A stretch of 64,000 nucleotides of DNA from Kiloniella litopenaei (GCF_000982415.1 NZ_LANI01000020.1:1-64000); one strand, 5' to 3'. Positions 1 through 9,798 are shown, counted from the stretch's first letter. The notes: generated from the sequence alone by a model not told the origin. A program made the numbers and translations.

Positions 1-29
1 GAAAATCGACGGGGTTTGTCAGCAATCTG

Positions 30-56
30 AGCCGATCAATTTGATCGGCTTTTTTT
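30..56 (+). terminator. Rho-independent terminator
   Basis: A near-perfect palindrome (about 9-10 bp arms with a 1-3 nt loop, 30-50) is followed by a run of seven T on the + strand. It would end a rightward transcript that starts outside the window. Confidence 0.7.
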
Positions 57-87
57 ATGGCATTGGATCCAATAATTACGTATCCAA

Positions 88-204
88 GAAAAAGTGTATA
101 CTCAGGATCAAGCCACCGAATAGCTCTGGACTTACAACAACGAACGCCCCAATATGGCTATCGGCGGGATCACTCCTGCTATGAAACTGAAAATGGCTGC
201 GTAA
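88..204 (+). pseudogene. IS3-family transposase (OrfB) C-terminal fragment
   Basis: Reading frame 1 encodes the classic C-terminus of IS3-family OrfB transposases: TYNNERPNMAIGG (from about 130) followed by ITPAMKLKMAA and a TAA stop at 202-204. An in-frame TAG at 121-123 sits where these proteins usually carry Trp (xWLWTYNNERP), so even this tail is nonsense-mutated. No upstream catalytic DDE region is visible, so this is a decayed 3' end. Downstream, about 215-250, an AT/GGGGGGATTACC stretch looks like an IS3 terminal repeat (inference). It marks the left side of the accessory island. Confidence 0.75.
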
Positions 205-276
205 ATTCTACTGAACGATCCCATTAAAAATGGGGGGATTACCATATTTGGATTATGTCGATATGTACGGAGAGAA

Positions 277-1488
277 TTAACGGAGCACAATTGCTCCATT
301 GTTAGAATCATACATGTAATCAACGATTGAACCCTCTATTAGAAGGCGTATAGCCTTCTCGACAACGGGTAGCGGCAATAAAAACCACTCTCTTGGCTTA
401 AAAGGCTTCCCAAATCGGTCTGTGATCTCAATATCAAGCCGAGCTTCACTGAAAAAGCGATGTAATAGATGTTCTACTTTTTTAGGATCAACATCCATTA
501 AAGCAAAAGTTCTCAATGGATGAACTGGCGCCATTAAAAATGTCGGGTCTTCGGTTACGTTTCTAATCCTGTCTTCCAAGCTTCCCTTTGTGACGCCAAT
601 TTTATAAAGTTGGCCATCCAGAGATTTAATAGATGGATCATTCGAAAGGCTTCTGACAACATAAATTGTGCCTGTCAAAACACCTTGGGTACTCTCATCA
701 ATCTCTTCAAAAAGTGGCCCAGATTCAGGTGTAGAAATACGTCTACCATTAGGGTCTTTGTATAATTCAGTGGCAATAGAACGTAGAAGGTTATTGCCTT
801 CCATTCCATTGTCAAAAATCACACGTAAACGAGCGTTCTTTTTGCCATTGCGGATTTGGGTTTCACCAACTTCAGCGATAAAAAGCGTTACACCATTAAG
901 GATGAAGAATTCACCCGCTTTGATTTCCTGCTCTTTCCTAAACTCAATGGCCTTTCGTTTACCTATTTTCAGGTCTTTGACACATTCTTCAAATAATGGC
1001 TCAAACTTATCGAAATCCTCACACTTGGTGCGTTCAGAAGTCCAATCCGCCTTAGCCTTCTTTTTTTGTTCAGCCGTGGGCACATGTTTTATTTCAAAAA
1101 TGTCATCTGTATCAGTGGATAAAATGTCATCATCCAAATCAAGAATGTCATCTAGGCTTGATGGAATGAATTCTTCCTCAACAGGATCGTTAACCGCCTC
1201 CTCTTCTGACGATGACGATAATAAACCATGTTTATCATGTGGAATGAGTTTCTGGACAGCATTCTCATTCTTTAAAATGCCCTTTAAGCGAAGCATAAGA
1301 CTTCTTTCGGAAACTGAAGGCTTTCCCTCGCCTTTACCCGGCACATAGCCGTGTCGGTCAATAAAACGGTTTATTTCATCAAAGTTTGAAAGGATGCGCG
1401 TGGTCTCTGGGTCAGTGTCTTTTAATTTGACCTCAACCTCACCAATGATTTCATCATCAAAAATATCATCCAATGACATCTTGGGCAT
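277..1488 (-). CDS. GIY-YIG nuclease family protein (T5orf172-like domain)
   Basis: This 403-residue protein has an acidic, probably disordered N-terminal third (runs of Asp/Glu around residues 95-130), a middle domain around 190-250, and a C-terminal GIY-YIG/T5orf172 nuclease domain from about residue 270. The nuclease signature is visible as TIYVVRS (GIY-like), LYKIGVT (YIG-like), EDRIRN supplying the catalytic Arg, and KKVEHLLHRFF supplying the Glu, with a closing REWF. GIY-YIG domains cut DNA through a metal ion held by the Glu. It is the last gene of a leftward operon, 3 nt after the helicase gene, with a GGAG ribosome site inside the helicase stop region. It is likely the cutting subunit of the methyltransferase-helicase system (inference). 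Confidence 0.8.
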   Translation of the reverse strand: MPKMSLDDIFDDEIIGEVEVKLKDTDPETTRILSNFDEINRFIDRHGYVPGKGEGKPSVSERSLMLRLKGILKNENAVQKLIPHDKHGLLSSSSEEEAVNDPVEEEFIPSSLDDILDLDDDILSTDTDDIFEIKHVPTAEQKKKAKADWTSERTKCEDFDKFEPLFEECVKDLKIGKRKAIEFRKEQEIKAGEFFILNGVTLFIAEVGETQIRNGKKNARLRVIFDNGMEGNNLLRSIATELYKDPNGRRISTPESGPLFEEIDESTQGVLTGTIYVVRSLSNDPSIKSLDGQLYKIGVTKGSLEDRIRNVTEDPTFLMAPVHPLRTFALMDVDPKKVEHLLHRFFSEARLDIEITDRFGKPFKPREWFLLPLPVVEKAIRLLIEGSIVDYMYDSNNGAIVLR

Positions 1489-1491
1489 AGA

Positions 1492-3486
1492 TTATGCTCC
1501 TACTGCCATCTGTTCAGCCTTCTTCTTACGTTTGGCTTCTCTAATCCAGGCCAACGCTTCTGCCATACGTTTTTCCATTGGATTTTGTGAAGTCAAATCA
1601 GGCGCACGACCATTTTCCTGCTGGAATTTCTTAATCCGTGGGAATAGTACAACAGCCTCTTCTTCGGTCATGGCAATTTTCTTTGCCGTAATAGTCTGAT
1701 GGATACGGCTGAGAACCTTTTCATCAATGGCTCTGGACATCACTTCATAAGCCAACTGGAAAGGATTGATGCTATCAATCAAATCAATATCAAGGTCATC
1801 AATGTTGATAAACTTCTCAGCCAATCGTACAAAGCCTAAATCCTTCTTAGCTTTTGTCTCATCATCATCAATTTCTTCATTGGTGTTTGTCATTACAGCA
1901 CTTGCAACAACATGCTGACGGATTTCCTCAACTTCTTCCTGAGTTAAATCATCATATTTTTTCTCAATGACCTTTGGAATGAATACCTGGTTTACGACTT
2001 CTGGAGCAATTTCATTAGGGTTCATTGCTGCACGTAAAACATCATCATCTTGGAAAATTGCTGCGGTCAAATCGGCAATATCATTCTCTATGATATGACG
2101 AACACGTTCTGTGCTTGGTTCTTTGAAGCCTTTGATAGCAATCTCAGGTCCATCACCTGTGGTTTCAATTTCTACCGTATCGCGGGAACCATCAATATCA
2201 TCATCGCCTTTATGTGTTTTGAATTTAAAATTAGGTGCGAGGACTTGCTCCATCAACAATGATGCTGCAATGGCTTTCAGCATATTGTTGACCGCATCTG
2301 TTACCCTGTCCTGCGTTGCATCAGGTTCTGCAATCAGGTTGGTAAATTGTGCATGTGGCTTATCAGGTGCATCACGAGTTGCACGTCCAATAATTTGGAT
2401 TACTTCAGTCAAAGAGCCTCGATAACCAACTGTTAAAGCGTGTTCACAGTAAATCCAGTCAAATCCCTCTTTTGCCATTCCAAGAGCAATGATGACATCT
2501 AGATCCTTTGGCTTCTTGACATTACGCAAGCCTTCTTGAACAACATCACGCCCATCTTCAGTAACCAAGTCTGCAACCTTAATGACAGAACCATCCTTAG
2601 TTTTGACATTGTAAAAACCAGTCTTAGAGTCTTGGTTTAACACTTTTCCTAAATGGTCAATTACCTTATCAGTTTCATAATATTTGTCCCCCAAAGCTGC
2701 CGCCGCTTGGGGTGGTGGTATATGAATAATGGTTTTCTTTTTGGGATCTAAAATTTCATGGATGGCATCCACATAACGACCACGATAGAAATGATAGCCA
2801 ATGCCCAGTGTTTTCAGGTGTTCATACCCGTTTAACTGCTCGTAGTAGGTATAAGAAACACGGGTAAACTTATTTTCATCTTCAGGACGTAATACTGGTG
2901 TTGTATCACCTCGGAAATATGAACCTGTCATCGCAACAATATGGGCTTCATCTCTTTCAATGAGTGCTCGGACCAGATTACCTAGTTTGTTTCCTTCATC
3001 TGCTGATACGTGGTGGAATTCATCGACTGCAAGAAGACAGTTATCGAATGGCTCTGCGCCGATTTCATCAAAGGCAAATCGCAATGTGGAATGTGAGCAA
3101 ACAAGTGTTTCATCATCTGATTGCATGAAACGAATAAGAGCCTGAACTTTACTTGCAGATCCCCGTGTTGAACAAAGGTTCCATTCTTCTTTGACTTCCC
3201 AATCTCGGAAGAAACCGAATTCCATCAGGTTGGTGTTTTTAAAGGACGAACCGATTGAGTTTTCAGGAACTGCAACGATGACCTTTTTTATTCCCTGGTT
3301 TTCAAGTTTATCCAGGCCAATAAACATCAAGCAACGTGATTTACCAGAAGCAGGTGGCGCTTTGACCAGAAGATGTTGAGCATTACGGTTTTCAAATGCT
3401 CTTGCCTGCATTGCCCTCATCCCCATTTCATTTGAAAACTGGCTTGCACCTGTTTGAGCATAATTTACTTTAACGAAATCTTCCAT
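1492..3486 (-). CDS. DEAD/DEAH-box SF2 helicase, restriction-type
   Basis: This 664-residue SF2 helicase/translocase has Walker A APPASGKS at residues 43-50, motif II DEFHH at 155-159 (a DExH variant) and motif VI QIIGRATRD at 364-372. The fold resembles the type III/type I restriction (ResIII) and UvrB-like helicases that move along DNA using ATP. The C-terminal third (about 400-664) has no domain I recognise and is rich in charged helices. The start ATG directly follows the TAG stop of the methyltransferase gene, so the two are very likely translationally coupled. The role proposed is motor subunit between a methylase and a GIY-YIG nuclease (inference from context). Confidence 0.8.
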   Translation of the reverse strand: MEDFVKVNYAQTGASQFSNEMGMRAMQARAFENRNAQHLLVKAPPASGKSRCLMFIGLDKLENQGIKKVIVAVPENSIGSSFKNTNLMEFGFFRDWEVKEEWNLCSTRGSASKVQALIRFMQSDDETLVCSHSTLRFAFDEIGAEPFDNCLLAVDEFHHVSADEGNKLGNLVRALIERDEAHIVAMTGSYFRGDTTPVLRPEDENKFTRVSYTYYEQLNGYEHLKTLGIGYHFYRGRYVDAIHEILDPKKKTIIHIPPPQAAAALGDKYYETDKVIDHLGKVLNQDSKTGFYNVKTKDGSVIKVADLVTEDGRDVVQEGLRNVKKPKDLDVIIALGMAKEGFDWIYCEHALTVGYRGSLTEVIQIIGRATRDAPDKPHAQFTNLIAEPDATQDRVTDAVNNMLKAIAASLLMEQVLAPNFKFKTHKGDDDIDGSRDTVEIETTGDGPEIAIKGFKEPSTERVRHIIENDIADLTAAIFQDDDVLRAAMNPNEIAPEVVNQVFIPKVIEKKYDDLTQEEVEEIRQHVVASAVMTNTNEEIDDDETKAKKDLGFVRLAEKFINIDDLDIDLIDSINPFQLAYEVMSRAIDEKVLSRIHQTITAKKIAMTEEEAVVLFPRIKKFQQENGRAPDLTSQNPMEKRMAEALAWIREAKRKKKAEQMAVGA

Positions 3487-6159
3487 CTATCCAGCCTTTT
3501 TCTTGGTCATCTTGGCGTACATTTTGAAAAGGTGCTCCAAACGCACTGTGTCGTTTTTAAATGGTTCACCCACGTACATAGTTTCCAGAACCATATCGAG
3601 CTTCTTATGGGCTTTTAATAGGTTCTCAGGCATCTTCTTGGGGTCATAAAGATCGGCAATTGTTTTGCCTGGATGTTCTTCTCTTGCTTCAATGATTTCC
3701 CAGGCTAATTCTTCTAGTATTTTCTTGTCATCATCAGATAAGAATGGAATTGGGAATGTGTTGTATCCCATTGTATTGGAATACCTTATCCGAGTTTCCA
3801 TTTGCCCACATACTGTCTTAACCCACACGTAATGTAATTTTGAGGAAATGAGAGCAAAAACAAAAGGCTCAGCACCATAAATTGCATAGGCCTGGTCGTT
3901 AATAATATCATCTTCAGACATAAAACCGACTGGCATGTATGGTCGTTTTTCTGATGAAATCCTCGGGACAAAAACAGCATCTACACCGTAGCCTTGTATC
4001 TGGCGAAACCTATGGGAATGGACAGCATAATCTCTAGTTTGTGGAGCCTTACTTGCTGCTCTGAAATCATGAACCGCTTGGATACGTTTATTTAATTCAG
4101 GTATTGATTTTGCTTCTTCAACTTTATTATCTGCAATCCAGATACAATATCTTTCGATGCCTTTGATAAATTCTTGTGAGCCATAATATCTTTTAATGAA
4201 TTCTACAGCCTCTGGACTTTTTTCTAAGATTGATGCCCTCTCATCAGGGGATAGAATCAGATTACCATTATCTGTGGCTTTATTTCCCCAACTCATTTTT
4301 GGCAAACCGGTAAGTGAAGACCCTTCTTTCCCCACAATGACATCACTCATCTCTAGAAGATACGGGCCGATATTTTTTACTTTTTTCGCAACTCCCGCAG
4401 TGAATAAAATTTTATCCCCTATAATTGCATTCTTCGGACAGATGCCAACAATCACACAGGTTACACCTGCATTCTTCGAAGCATTATTTTTCCACTTGAA
4501 AGATTGATGAGCAAAACTGATTTCAAATTGTCTAGCGTAAACGTGTTGCCACAGCATATTGACTTGTTCGCCTTGGCAAATGGAGTTCGTTGCAACAAAT
4601 GCTGCTCCGTAACGTCTCTTTTGGTTGTAATATACGGCTTTCAAATACCAGCCAGCAACATAATCAAGGTTCTTGTATGACTTAGTCAAAGGCTTAAAGA
4701 GTAGTTCCAAATCCTCTTTTTGCTCTTTGGATTGGAACGTGCTTCCCAGGTATGGTGGATTACCAACGATATACGTTTCAATATCATCTTTGGCAGGTGG
4801 ACAAACTTCTTCCCAATTAACCCTTAAAGCATTTCCATGCTTAATATTGCCGCTTTCCTTCAAAGGAAGTGCAGGTGGGGCATCACCAAAGATGTCTGCA
4901 AACTGTTTATTCATCTGATATTCAGCAATCCATAGGGATAACTTGGCTGTTTCAGATGCGAAATCGGCATATTCAATGCCATAGAAGTTGGTAAGTTTGA
5001 CTTCAGACCATTTCCAACCCAGTTCACCAGTCAGTTCCTGGAGACGTTTATATATTCTCATCTCCAGTTTTCGCAGTTCACGATAAGCAATAATTAAAAA
5101 ATTGCCAGAACCACAAGCAGGGTCAAACACTCTGATTTTTGATAGGCGTTGATGCAGTTTCTCTAGCTTGTTTGGACTATCCTGGCTATCTGAAAATTGC
5201 TTCTCTAGGTCCAATAAAAACAAAGGATGAAGCACTTTCATGATATTAGGAACTGATGTGTAGTGCATCCCCAAGTCACCACGCATTTCAGGCTCTACAA
5301 CCGCTTGGATCATGGAGCCGAAAATATCTGGGTTGATTTCTCTCCAATTCAAACGTCCTGCTTCGATCAGGATCCGCCTTGGCAACTTACCGAACTTAGG
5401 GATTTTAACATGGTCCTTAAACAGGCCACCATTTACAAAAGGGAACCTGTTGATGTGTGCAGGAATATCCCCTCGTTCGTTGGGAGGAGTATCCATAATC
5501 TCAAAAATCTGTTCAAGGAAAGGCCCAACATCACGACCTTCGATGTCTGTGTAATCGTTTAATGATTTTGAGAATAAATCCTGTTCGAAAATACCTGTAT
5601 CTTCTGCAAACAAGCAGAATAAAAGACGGGTCATAAACAGGTTTAATGTGTGGGCGTGCTCATCATTATACCAATCTGAATTATTAGCTAGAATAGCATC
5701 ATATAACTTTGCCAATCGACCGGCAGCACGAATATCCGCGATGGTTTCTTCTACGGCTTCATATCGTTCAATATTGGCTAATCCAAGGAAGAAATCGAAG
5801 CTGTCATTCAGTTTTGAAAAGGTGCCATGAAAATGGTCATCTTTATTTCTGTCGTATGCTGTGAACTCTTCGCCATCTGTAGATAAAAGAAATCTTGGTG
5901 CATGTGTGTTGACCAGGCCTTCCTCATTCATTGCATCAACTGTTTGCGCAGCCGCACCTTGAGGAGATGGTTTGAAGTAGAGCTTTTTAGCCCAAAGGAG
6001 TTCGTTCTCTCCCTTGGCCTTATTCATTTTGCCTTTGAGTTTGGTGGTAGTGGCTTTTGGAGTGTCGAAGCATCCAATGAATTGAAACGGAAATTCGTTC
6101 TTATCAAAACCCTGTTCTGCTATTGCCTTTAAACCCATTTCGATTTCAGCGATATTCAT
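3487..6159 (-). CDS. MmeI-like class I SAM-dependent DNA methyltransferase
   Basis: This 890-residue N6-adenine-type DNA methyltransferase has HYTS at 299-302, motif I DPACGSGNF from 346 (SAM binding) and catalytic motif IV NPPY at 467-470. The layout (N-terminal domain, helical spacer about 120-290, methylase core, then a target-recognition region to about 790) follows the MmeI/type IIG family. MmeI itself carries an N-terminal PD-(D/E)xK nuclease; I see no such motif in residues 1-115, so cutting is probably delegated to a partner. It is the first gene of the three-gene leftward operon with the helicase and the GIY-YIG protein. The start is supported by AAGG about 12 nt upstream, a rather long spacing. 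Confidence 0.85.
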   Translation of the reverse strand: MNIAEIEMGLKAIAEQGFDKNEFPFQFIGCFDTPKATTTKLKGKMNKAKGENELLWAKKLYFKPSPQGAAAQTVDAMNEEGLVNTHAPRFLLSTDGEEFTAYDRNKDDHFHGTFSKLNDSFDFFLGLANIERYEAVEETIADIRAAGRLAKLYDAILANNSDWYNDEHAHTLNLFMTRLLFCLFAEDTGIFEQDLFSKSLNDYTDIEGRDVGPFLEQIFEIMDTPPNERGDIPAHINRFPFVNGGLFKDHVKIPKFGKLPRRILIEAGRLNWREINPDIFGSMIQAVVEPEMRGDLGMHYTSVPNIMKVLHPLFLLDLEKQFSDSQDSPNKLEKLHQRLSKIRVFDPACGSGNFLIIAYRELRKLEMRIYKRLQELTGELGWKWSEVKLTNFYGIEYADFASETAKLSLWIAEYQMNKQFADIFGDAPPALPLKESGNIKHGNALRVNWEEVCPPAKDDIETYIVGNPPYLGSTFQSKEQKEDLELLFKPLTKSYKNLDYVAGWYLKAVYYNQKRRYGAAFVATNSICQGEQVNMLWQHVYARQFEISFAHQSFKWKNNASKNAGVTCVIVGICPKNAIIGDKILFTAGVAKKVKNIGPYLLEMSDVIVGKEGSSLTGLPKMSWGNKATDNGNLILSPDERASILEKSPEAVEFIKRYYGSQEFIKGIERYCIWIADNKVEEAKSIPELNKRIQAVHDFRAASKAPQTRDYAVHSHRFRQIQGYGVDAVFVPRISSEKRPYMPVGFMSEDDIINDQAYAIYGAEPFVFALISSKLHYVWVKTVCGQMETRIRYSNTMGYNTFPIPFLSDDDKKILEELAWEIIEAREEHPGKTIADLYDPKKMPENLLKAHKKLDMVLETMYVGEPFKNDTVRLEHLFKMYAKMTKKKAG

Positions 6160-6409
6160 TCGTTTTACTTACCTTTACACACCTAATTTCTGGAAAACAG
6201 TATCCCTTATGGTTGTAAAAGCAAGGTATATTTAGGCCTGAGTACAATTCAGATCGACAGTAGATAAATTAGCCCCGCTTAAACGGTTTTGTTCTTCAGG
6301 TAAGGTAACCTTGTAGCTAATCAACTTGGCTTAGATGCAGTGCTCCTCGTGCTTCATGTTTGCTCTTCCTCCCCCCAGTCTTCAGCATGCCAGCAGTCTG
6401 AAGCGGATT

Positions 6410-8566
6410 TTATAACCGGCTTTTTTCTAGTTCTTGCTTGAAACAAGTCACGCGCTGAACCCTGTTTTCGACAGCTCTTTCCAGGGCTGATTTTGACCCG
6501 ACCAGTATTACTCTTTTACCTGCACGAGTGATTGCTGTGTAGAGCCATTCTCTTGTTAGCAAATTTTTCCCATCAAGCGCGACAGCTACGTATGGCGCCT
6601 CGGATCCCTGAGCTTTGTGACCTGTCACAGCCCAAGCACTTTGTAAGTCAAAAACGGCTTCATCAGAAATCGGCCGTGGCTCGTTCTCGCCATCAAATTG
6701 CACTTGTAAAGGCTCTAATTGTGTGACCCGTCCGATAAGTCCATTCATCATATTTTCTTCATACCTGTTTCGGGTACACATTACAGGATCGCCGACTGAT
6801 ACAAATGATGCCAGTGGGCCAAGTCGAGTACCTTCAGCTTTTTCTATTTTGCGCCTTTTAGTTTGCATGAGATCACAGAAAGCCTCACAAGATCGCTTGA
6901 GAGCCGCAAGGACGAGTATTTCGTCTCCTGATACTCCTAAGTTCATCAGGCTGTCATAAGTGCGCTCTAGGCCTTTCATGATGTGTTTATCGGAGCATTC
7001 AACGAAGAATACACCAGCACCAATCCCATTATCGCATTTTGGGAGCTCTGGAACTCGGCCTTCCCGCACGTCTGAAGCTATTTTAACAATTGGGTTGTCA
7101 TCACCCTGTCTAAGTACTTTTGTGAGGCGACTAACATTAAAATCAGCCTCTACACAGTCGTGATACACTCTGCCTAGTCCGACTGGGGGCAATTGTGCGG
7201 TATCTCCTACCATTACAATTGTTGCTCCCGTAGGAACAAATTTCAGCAATTCGTTCCAGGTCACTAGGTCAACCATACTGGCTTCATCAATAACGAGCAT
7301 TGTGTTTTTAGTGATTTCTGGCGTGTCCTCAGGAACTGCCTTCCCTTGGTTCTTAAATTCCTCACGCCTGCGCAACCCAATCAACAGCCGTGCGATTGTT
7401 AGAGCGATCCTGCCCGTTGACTGAGACAAGCGCAGTGCAGCTTTCCCAGCAATGGCTGCGAGTTGAACTTTACCACCACCGGCTTCGAAGGCATTGCAAA
7501 GTGCACGCATTGTTGTGGTTTTGCCCGTGCCTGCGCTACCCTGCAAAACTGCAAAATAAGACTTGCTGATATTAAGAACTGCGTCTCGTTGCTCAACGGT
7601 TGAATTTGAAGGCAACGACGTTTCCATAAAAGTGACATCTCGATCGTATGGTGCATTTATGCGCTTGATTTCCCTTGCGACGGATCTCTCTAACATCCTC
7701 GCCCCAGGAGGTCTCAGGAAGGTGTCTTCTAGTATTGTTCGTTCGATATGTATGGCTTCATTGATAGCTTTCTCAGGATCATTAATCCCAAGCTTTTGCA
7801 CACGGCCTTTGAATTCCGATATTGTCGAGGCGGTATGACCTTTTGAGAGGGTTTCCTTCCATGCAGCGTCACAGGCGCCAATCAAGCGATCAACATGGTT
7901 TTGGGGATCCAGATCTCTTGCCTGCAAGAGCAATCTCTGACCGATATGATCAGCTTGGTCCCAAGGGAGAATTGCAGCGGGGAAATAGGGGTGTTTTCTT
8001 AATATATCAAGCGGATCGTCACTGCTGATTATTCTGTGTAATTGTCTAGCAGCTCCACGATCCGAAACGCCTAGATTTTCAAGTCGCTTGTAAAACTCTC
8101 CAGCTTGGGCAGCCTGATTTTCAGAAGATTTCATTTCGATGGATTTGGCGATCAAAAGGCTAGCTAATTTATACCCCAGTTTTAATCTACCAGGTGAAAT
8201 TGCTTTGGCGATTTCTTCAATACGGTTTTCATCAGAAATCACGTCAAGAATGTCATCACCGAAAGTTTCCAACAAACGAGATGCTCTCTCTTGGCCAATT
8301 CCTGGCAGGGACCGCAGCCACGGCCCAAGCAGTTTACCATTTGTTCGGATCCTGTCAGCTTTCTTAGCGTTAATTGTTCGATGCGGCTTGCCGTAAGTGT
8401 CTCGCCAGAAGGTTTCTTTTCCATCGATCTTGTAGACTTCTCCCGGTACAGGATACAGGCCCCCAGATAAGCGGACAATCAGACGCTGACCATTGGCCTC
8501 CATACCTGAGAAAATTATTCTGTTCGATGAGGTGTTCAGGATTTTGTCTACAACGACTTCAGTCAT
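6410..8566 (-). CDS. RecD-like SF1 helicase, AAA family ATPase
   Basis: This 718-residue SF1B (RecD2/TraA-like) helicase has helix-hairpin-helix repeats at about residues 80-140 (LRSLPGIGQERASRLL) and a Walker A GSAGTGKT at 343-350. Motif II is IDEASMVD around 426-433, motif III VGDTAQLPPVG around 453, and the C-terminal UvrD-like motifs include VTGHKAQGSE and TREWLYTAITRA. Members unwind DNA 5' to 3'. Its ATG overlaps the stop of the 159-aa gene as ATGA, making it the last member of the coupled five-gene recombinase operon. That coupling suggests it helps transposition or DNA processing of the element rather than being an independent repair gene (inference). Confidence 0.85.
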   Translation of the reverse strand: MTEVVVDKILNTSSNRIIFSGMEANGQRLIVRLSGGLYPVPGEVYKIDGKETFWRDTYGKPHRTINAKKADRIRTNGKLLGPWLRSLPGIGQERASRLLETFGDDILDVISDENRIEEIAKAISPGRLKLGYKLASLLIAKSIEMKSSENQAAQAGEFYKRLENLGVSDRGAARQLHRIISSDDPLDILRKHPYFPAAILPWDQADHIGQRLLLQARDLDPQNHVDRLIGACDAAWKETLSKGHTASTISEFKGRVQKLGINDPEKAINEAIHIERTILEDTFLRPPGARMLERSVAREIKRINAPYDRDVTFMETSLPSNSTVEQRDAVLNISKSYFAVLQGSAGTGKTTTMRALCNAFEAGGGKVQLAAIAGKAALRLSQSTGRIALTIARLLIGLRRREEFKNQGKAVPEDTPEITKNTMLVIDEASMVDLVTWNELLKFVPTGATIVMVGDTAQLPPVGLGRVYHDCVEADFNVSRLTKVLRQGDDNPIVKIASDVREGRVPELPKCDNGIGAGVFFVECSDKHIMKGLERTYDSLMNLGVSGDEILVLAALKRSCEAFCDLMQTKRRKIEKAEGTRLGPLASFVSVGDPVMCTRNRYEENMMNGLIGRVTQLEPLQVQFDGENEPRPISDEAVFDLQSAWAVTGHKAQGSEAPYVAVALDGKNLLTREWLYTAITRAGKRVILVGSKSALERAVENRVQRVTCFKQELEKSRL

Positions 8567-9042
8567 ATGAAAGGTGGCTCCACACCACCGTTTCGCAAGA
8601 TTTTTAGACGTTCTTTTAACGCAGAATTGTCACGACGCAATCGTGTGTTTTCATCGGCAAGAATAACAAGTTGTTCCTTGAGGTATCGGACGGTTTCTGA
8701 CATAGCTCCAATTGCTGCAGATTGTTCTGCTGCCGCTTGACCTATGTCTTTTGATCTACTTGTGACTGTAGCGATACGTTCTCGCATGGCCTTGTCTTCT
8801 GCAACAGAGATTGCGCGAGCTCCAATTGGCAAAATATCTTGTTCGCCAGCTATAGCGTTTACGGCAAGTTTTACTGAATCTTTTTTGTGAAAATGCTGAA
8901 CGTCTGAAGGCTTCAAACCGAGTTCTTTACAAAGCCCAGAAACGTTTACTTTCCTATCATTTGTGATAGGAATTTGTTTGTCTTTAGAGACAAAAACATC
9001 GAGGGCTTCGAGGATCTCTTTTTCTACATTTCTTTTGGCCAT
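8563..9042 (-). CDS. Small HTH/coiled-coil protein, TnpC-like accessory of recombinase operon
   Basis: This protein has 159 residues. The first 65 residues look like a winged or simple helix-turn-helix (VNVSGLCKELGLKPSDVQHF), and residues about 105-150 form a leucine-rich coiled coil (LKEQLVILADENTRLRRD). This layout, placed just after large tyrosine recombinases, matches the small TnpC/DUF6262-type accessory proteins of Tn554-like elements, which influence orientation and frequency of transposition. Family membership is inferred from layout and context, not from a search. It starts 3 nt after the 250-aa gene (GGATAGATAATG) and overlaps the helicase gene by 4 nt. Confidence 0.55.
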   Translation of the reverse strand: MAKRNVEKEILEALDVFVSKDKQIPITNDRKVNVSGLCKELGLKPSDVQHFHKKDSVKLAVNAIAGEQDILPIGARAISVAEDKAMRERIATVTSRSKDIGQAAAEQSAAIGAMSETVRYLKEQLVILADENTRLRRDNSALKERLKILRNGGVEPPFI

Positions 9043-9045
9043 TAT

Positions 9046-9798
9046 CTATCCTTTTAGAAGATCAATAGCAGTTTCTAGAGCTGTGAATTCCTTGGGTTTT
9101 ATAAGTGTTTTCCCTGGGTCAATTGACTGTTTGATGCGACCAGCTTCATTCTTAAGAGCAAAATTTGTAAGTTCTTCGTTATCCTTCAAGCGTTGAATCA
9201 GTTCGCCTATTATTTTAGAGATTTCTCGATTGTTGTCGCTTTTTGTAACTGGCAGATATTGCTTTTCTTCAGCGATAGGAATTACATTCTGATGGTCTTT
9301 AGTGAGTTGAGATAACGGAATTCCGGGGATTTTTTTGAGGCCTTTAGTTAGGCTTATCAGCTTTTTCTTTGCCTGGTTGCCTTCTTCAACAAGAGATCGG
9401 ATATAAGTTTGATCTTCAAAATGTTCGAGTTCTCCTAGTATAGATTCCAACCGCTTAAAAGCAGAGGGAGTTTTCTTCGTTGGTCCGACTTTATTTATGC
9501 GTTCCAATTCTCGTAATTCGATGTATCTCTTAAGCTCATCACTACGTAATACAGTTGATCTCGCGGGACCGTCAAAGCCCAAAGCAATTCTGACATTGTC
9601 GATATTATTTGGGTTGATGGTTGGGGAGTATTTTTTGCGATTTCCGAAACGTTTTTTGATATGAGTTAACGCTTTACCACTTTCGATCGCATCGCAGCAA
9701 AATTTGATGTTCTCGCAATTCTGAAGTTTTTGTCTGTGGTTATAAGCCACTTCGTTGGCCTTCATCATTTCAGAAAATAGTTGTTCGCTTGTTTTCAT
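9046..9798 (-). CDS. Uncharacterised 250-aa protein of the recombinase operon
   Basis: I do not recognise a named domain. The protein is highly charged and mainly helical. Residues about 25-75 (a Cys pair followed by IESGKALTHIKKRFGN and SPTINPNNIDN) could be a DNA-binding helix-turn-helix, and residues 75-130 contain a conserved-looking RSDELKRYIELRELERI segment. Its place, third after two tyrosine recombinases and ATGA-coupled to the second, is that of the third partner in recombinase trios such as the gamma-Mobile-Trio (GmtX position). Orthology is unproven. Confidence 0.5.
   Translation of the reverse strand: MKTSEQLFSEMMKANEVAYNHRQKLQNCENIKFCCDAIESGKALTHIKKRFGNRKKYSPTINPNNIDNVRIALGFDGPARSTVLRSDELKRYIELRELERINKVGPTKKTPSAFKRLESILGELEHFEDQTYIRSLVEEGNQAKKKLISLTKGLKKIPGIPLSQLTKDHQNVIPIAEEKQYLPVTKSDNNREISKIIGELIQRLKDNEELTNFALKNEAGRIKQSIDPGKTLIKPKEFTALETAIDLLKG

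Noticed and set aside
668-1348. 226-aa open frame on the + strand
   Set aside because: It lies opposite the GIY-YIG gene, is Ser-rich and lacks a ribosome site or recognisable features; an antisense shadow.
277-6159. Assignment of the methyltransferase operon to BREX or DISARM
   Set aside because: No PglZ, BrxC, BrxL, DrmA or DrmB features are visible; only an MmeI-like methylase, an SF2 helicase and a GIY-YIG protein are present.
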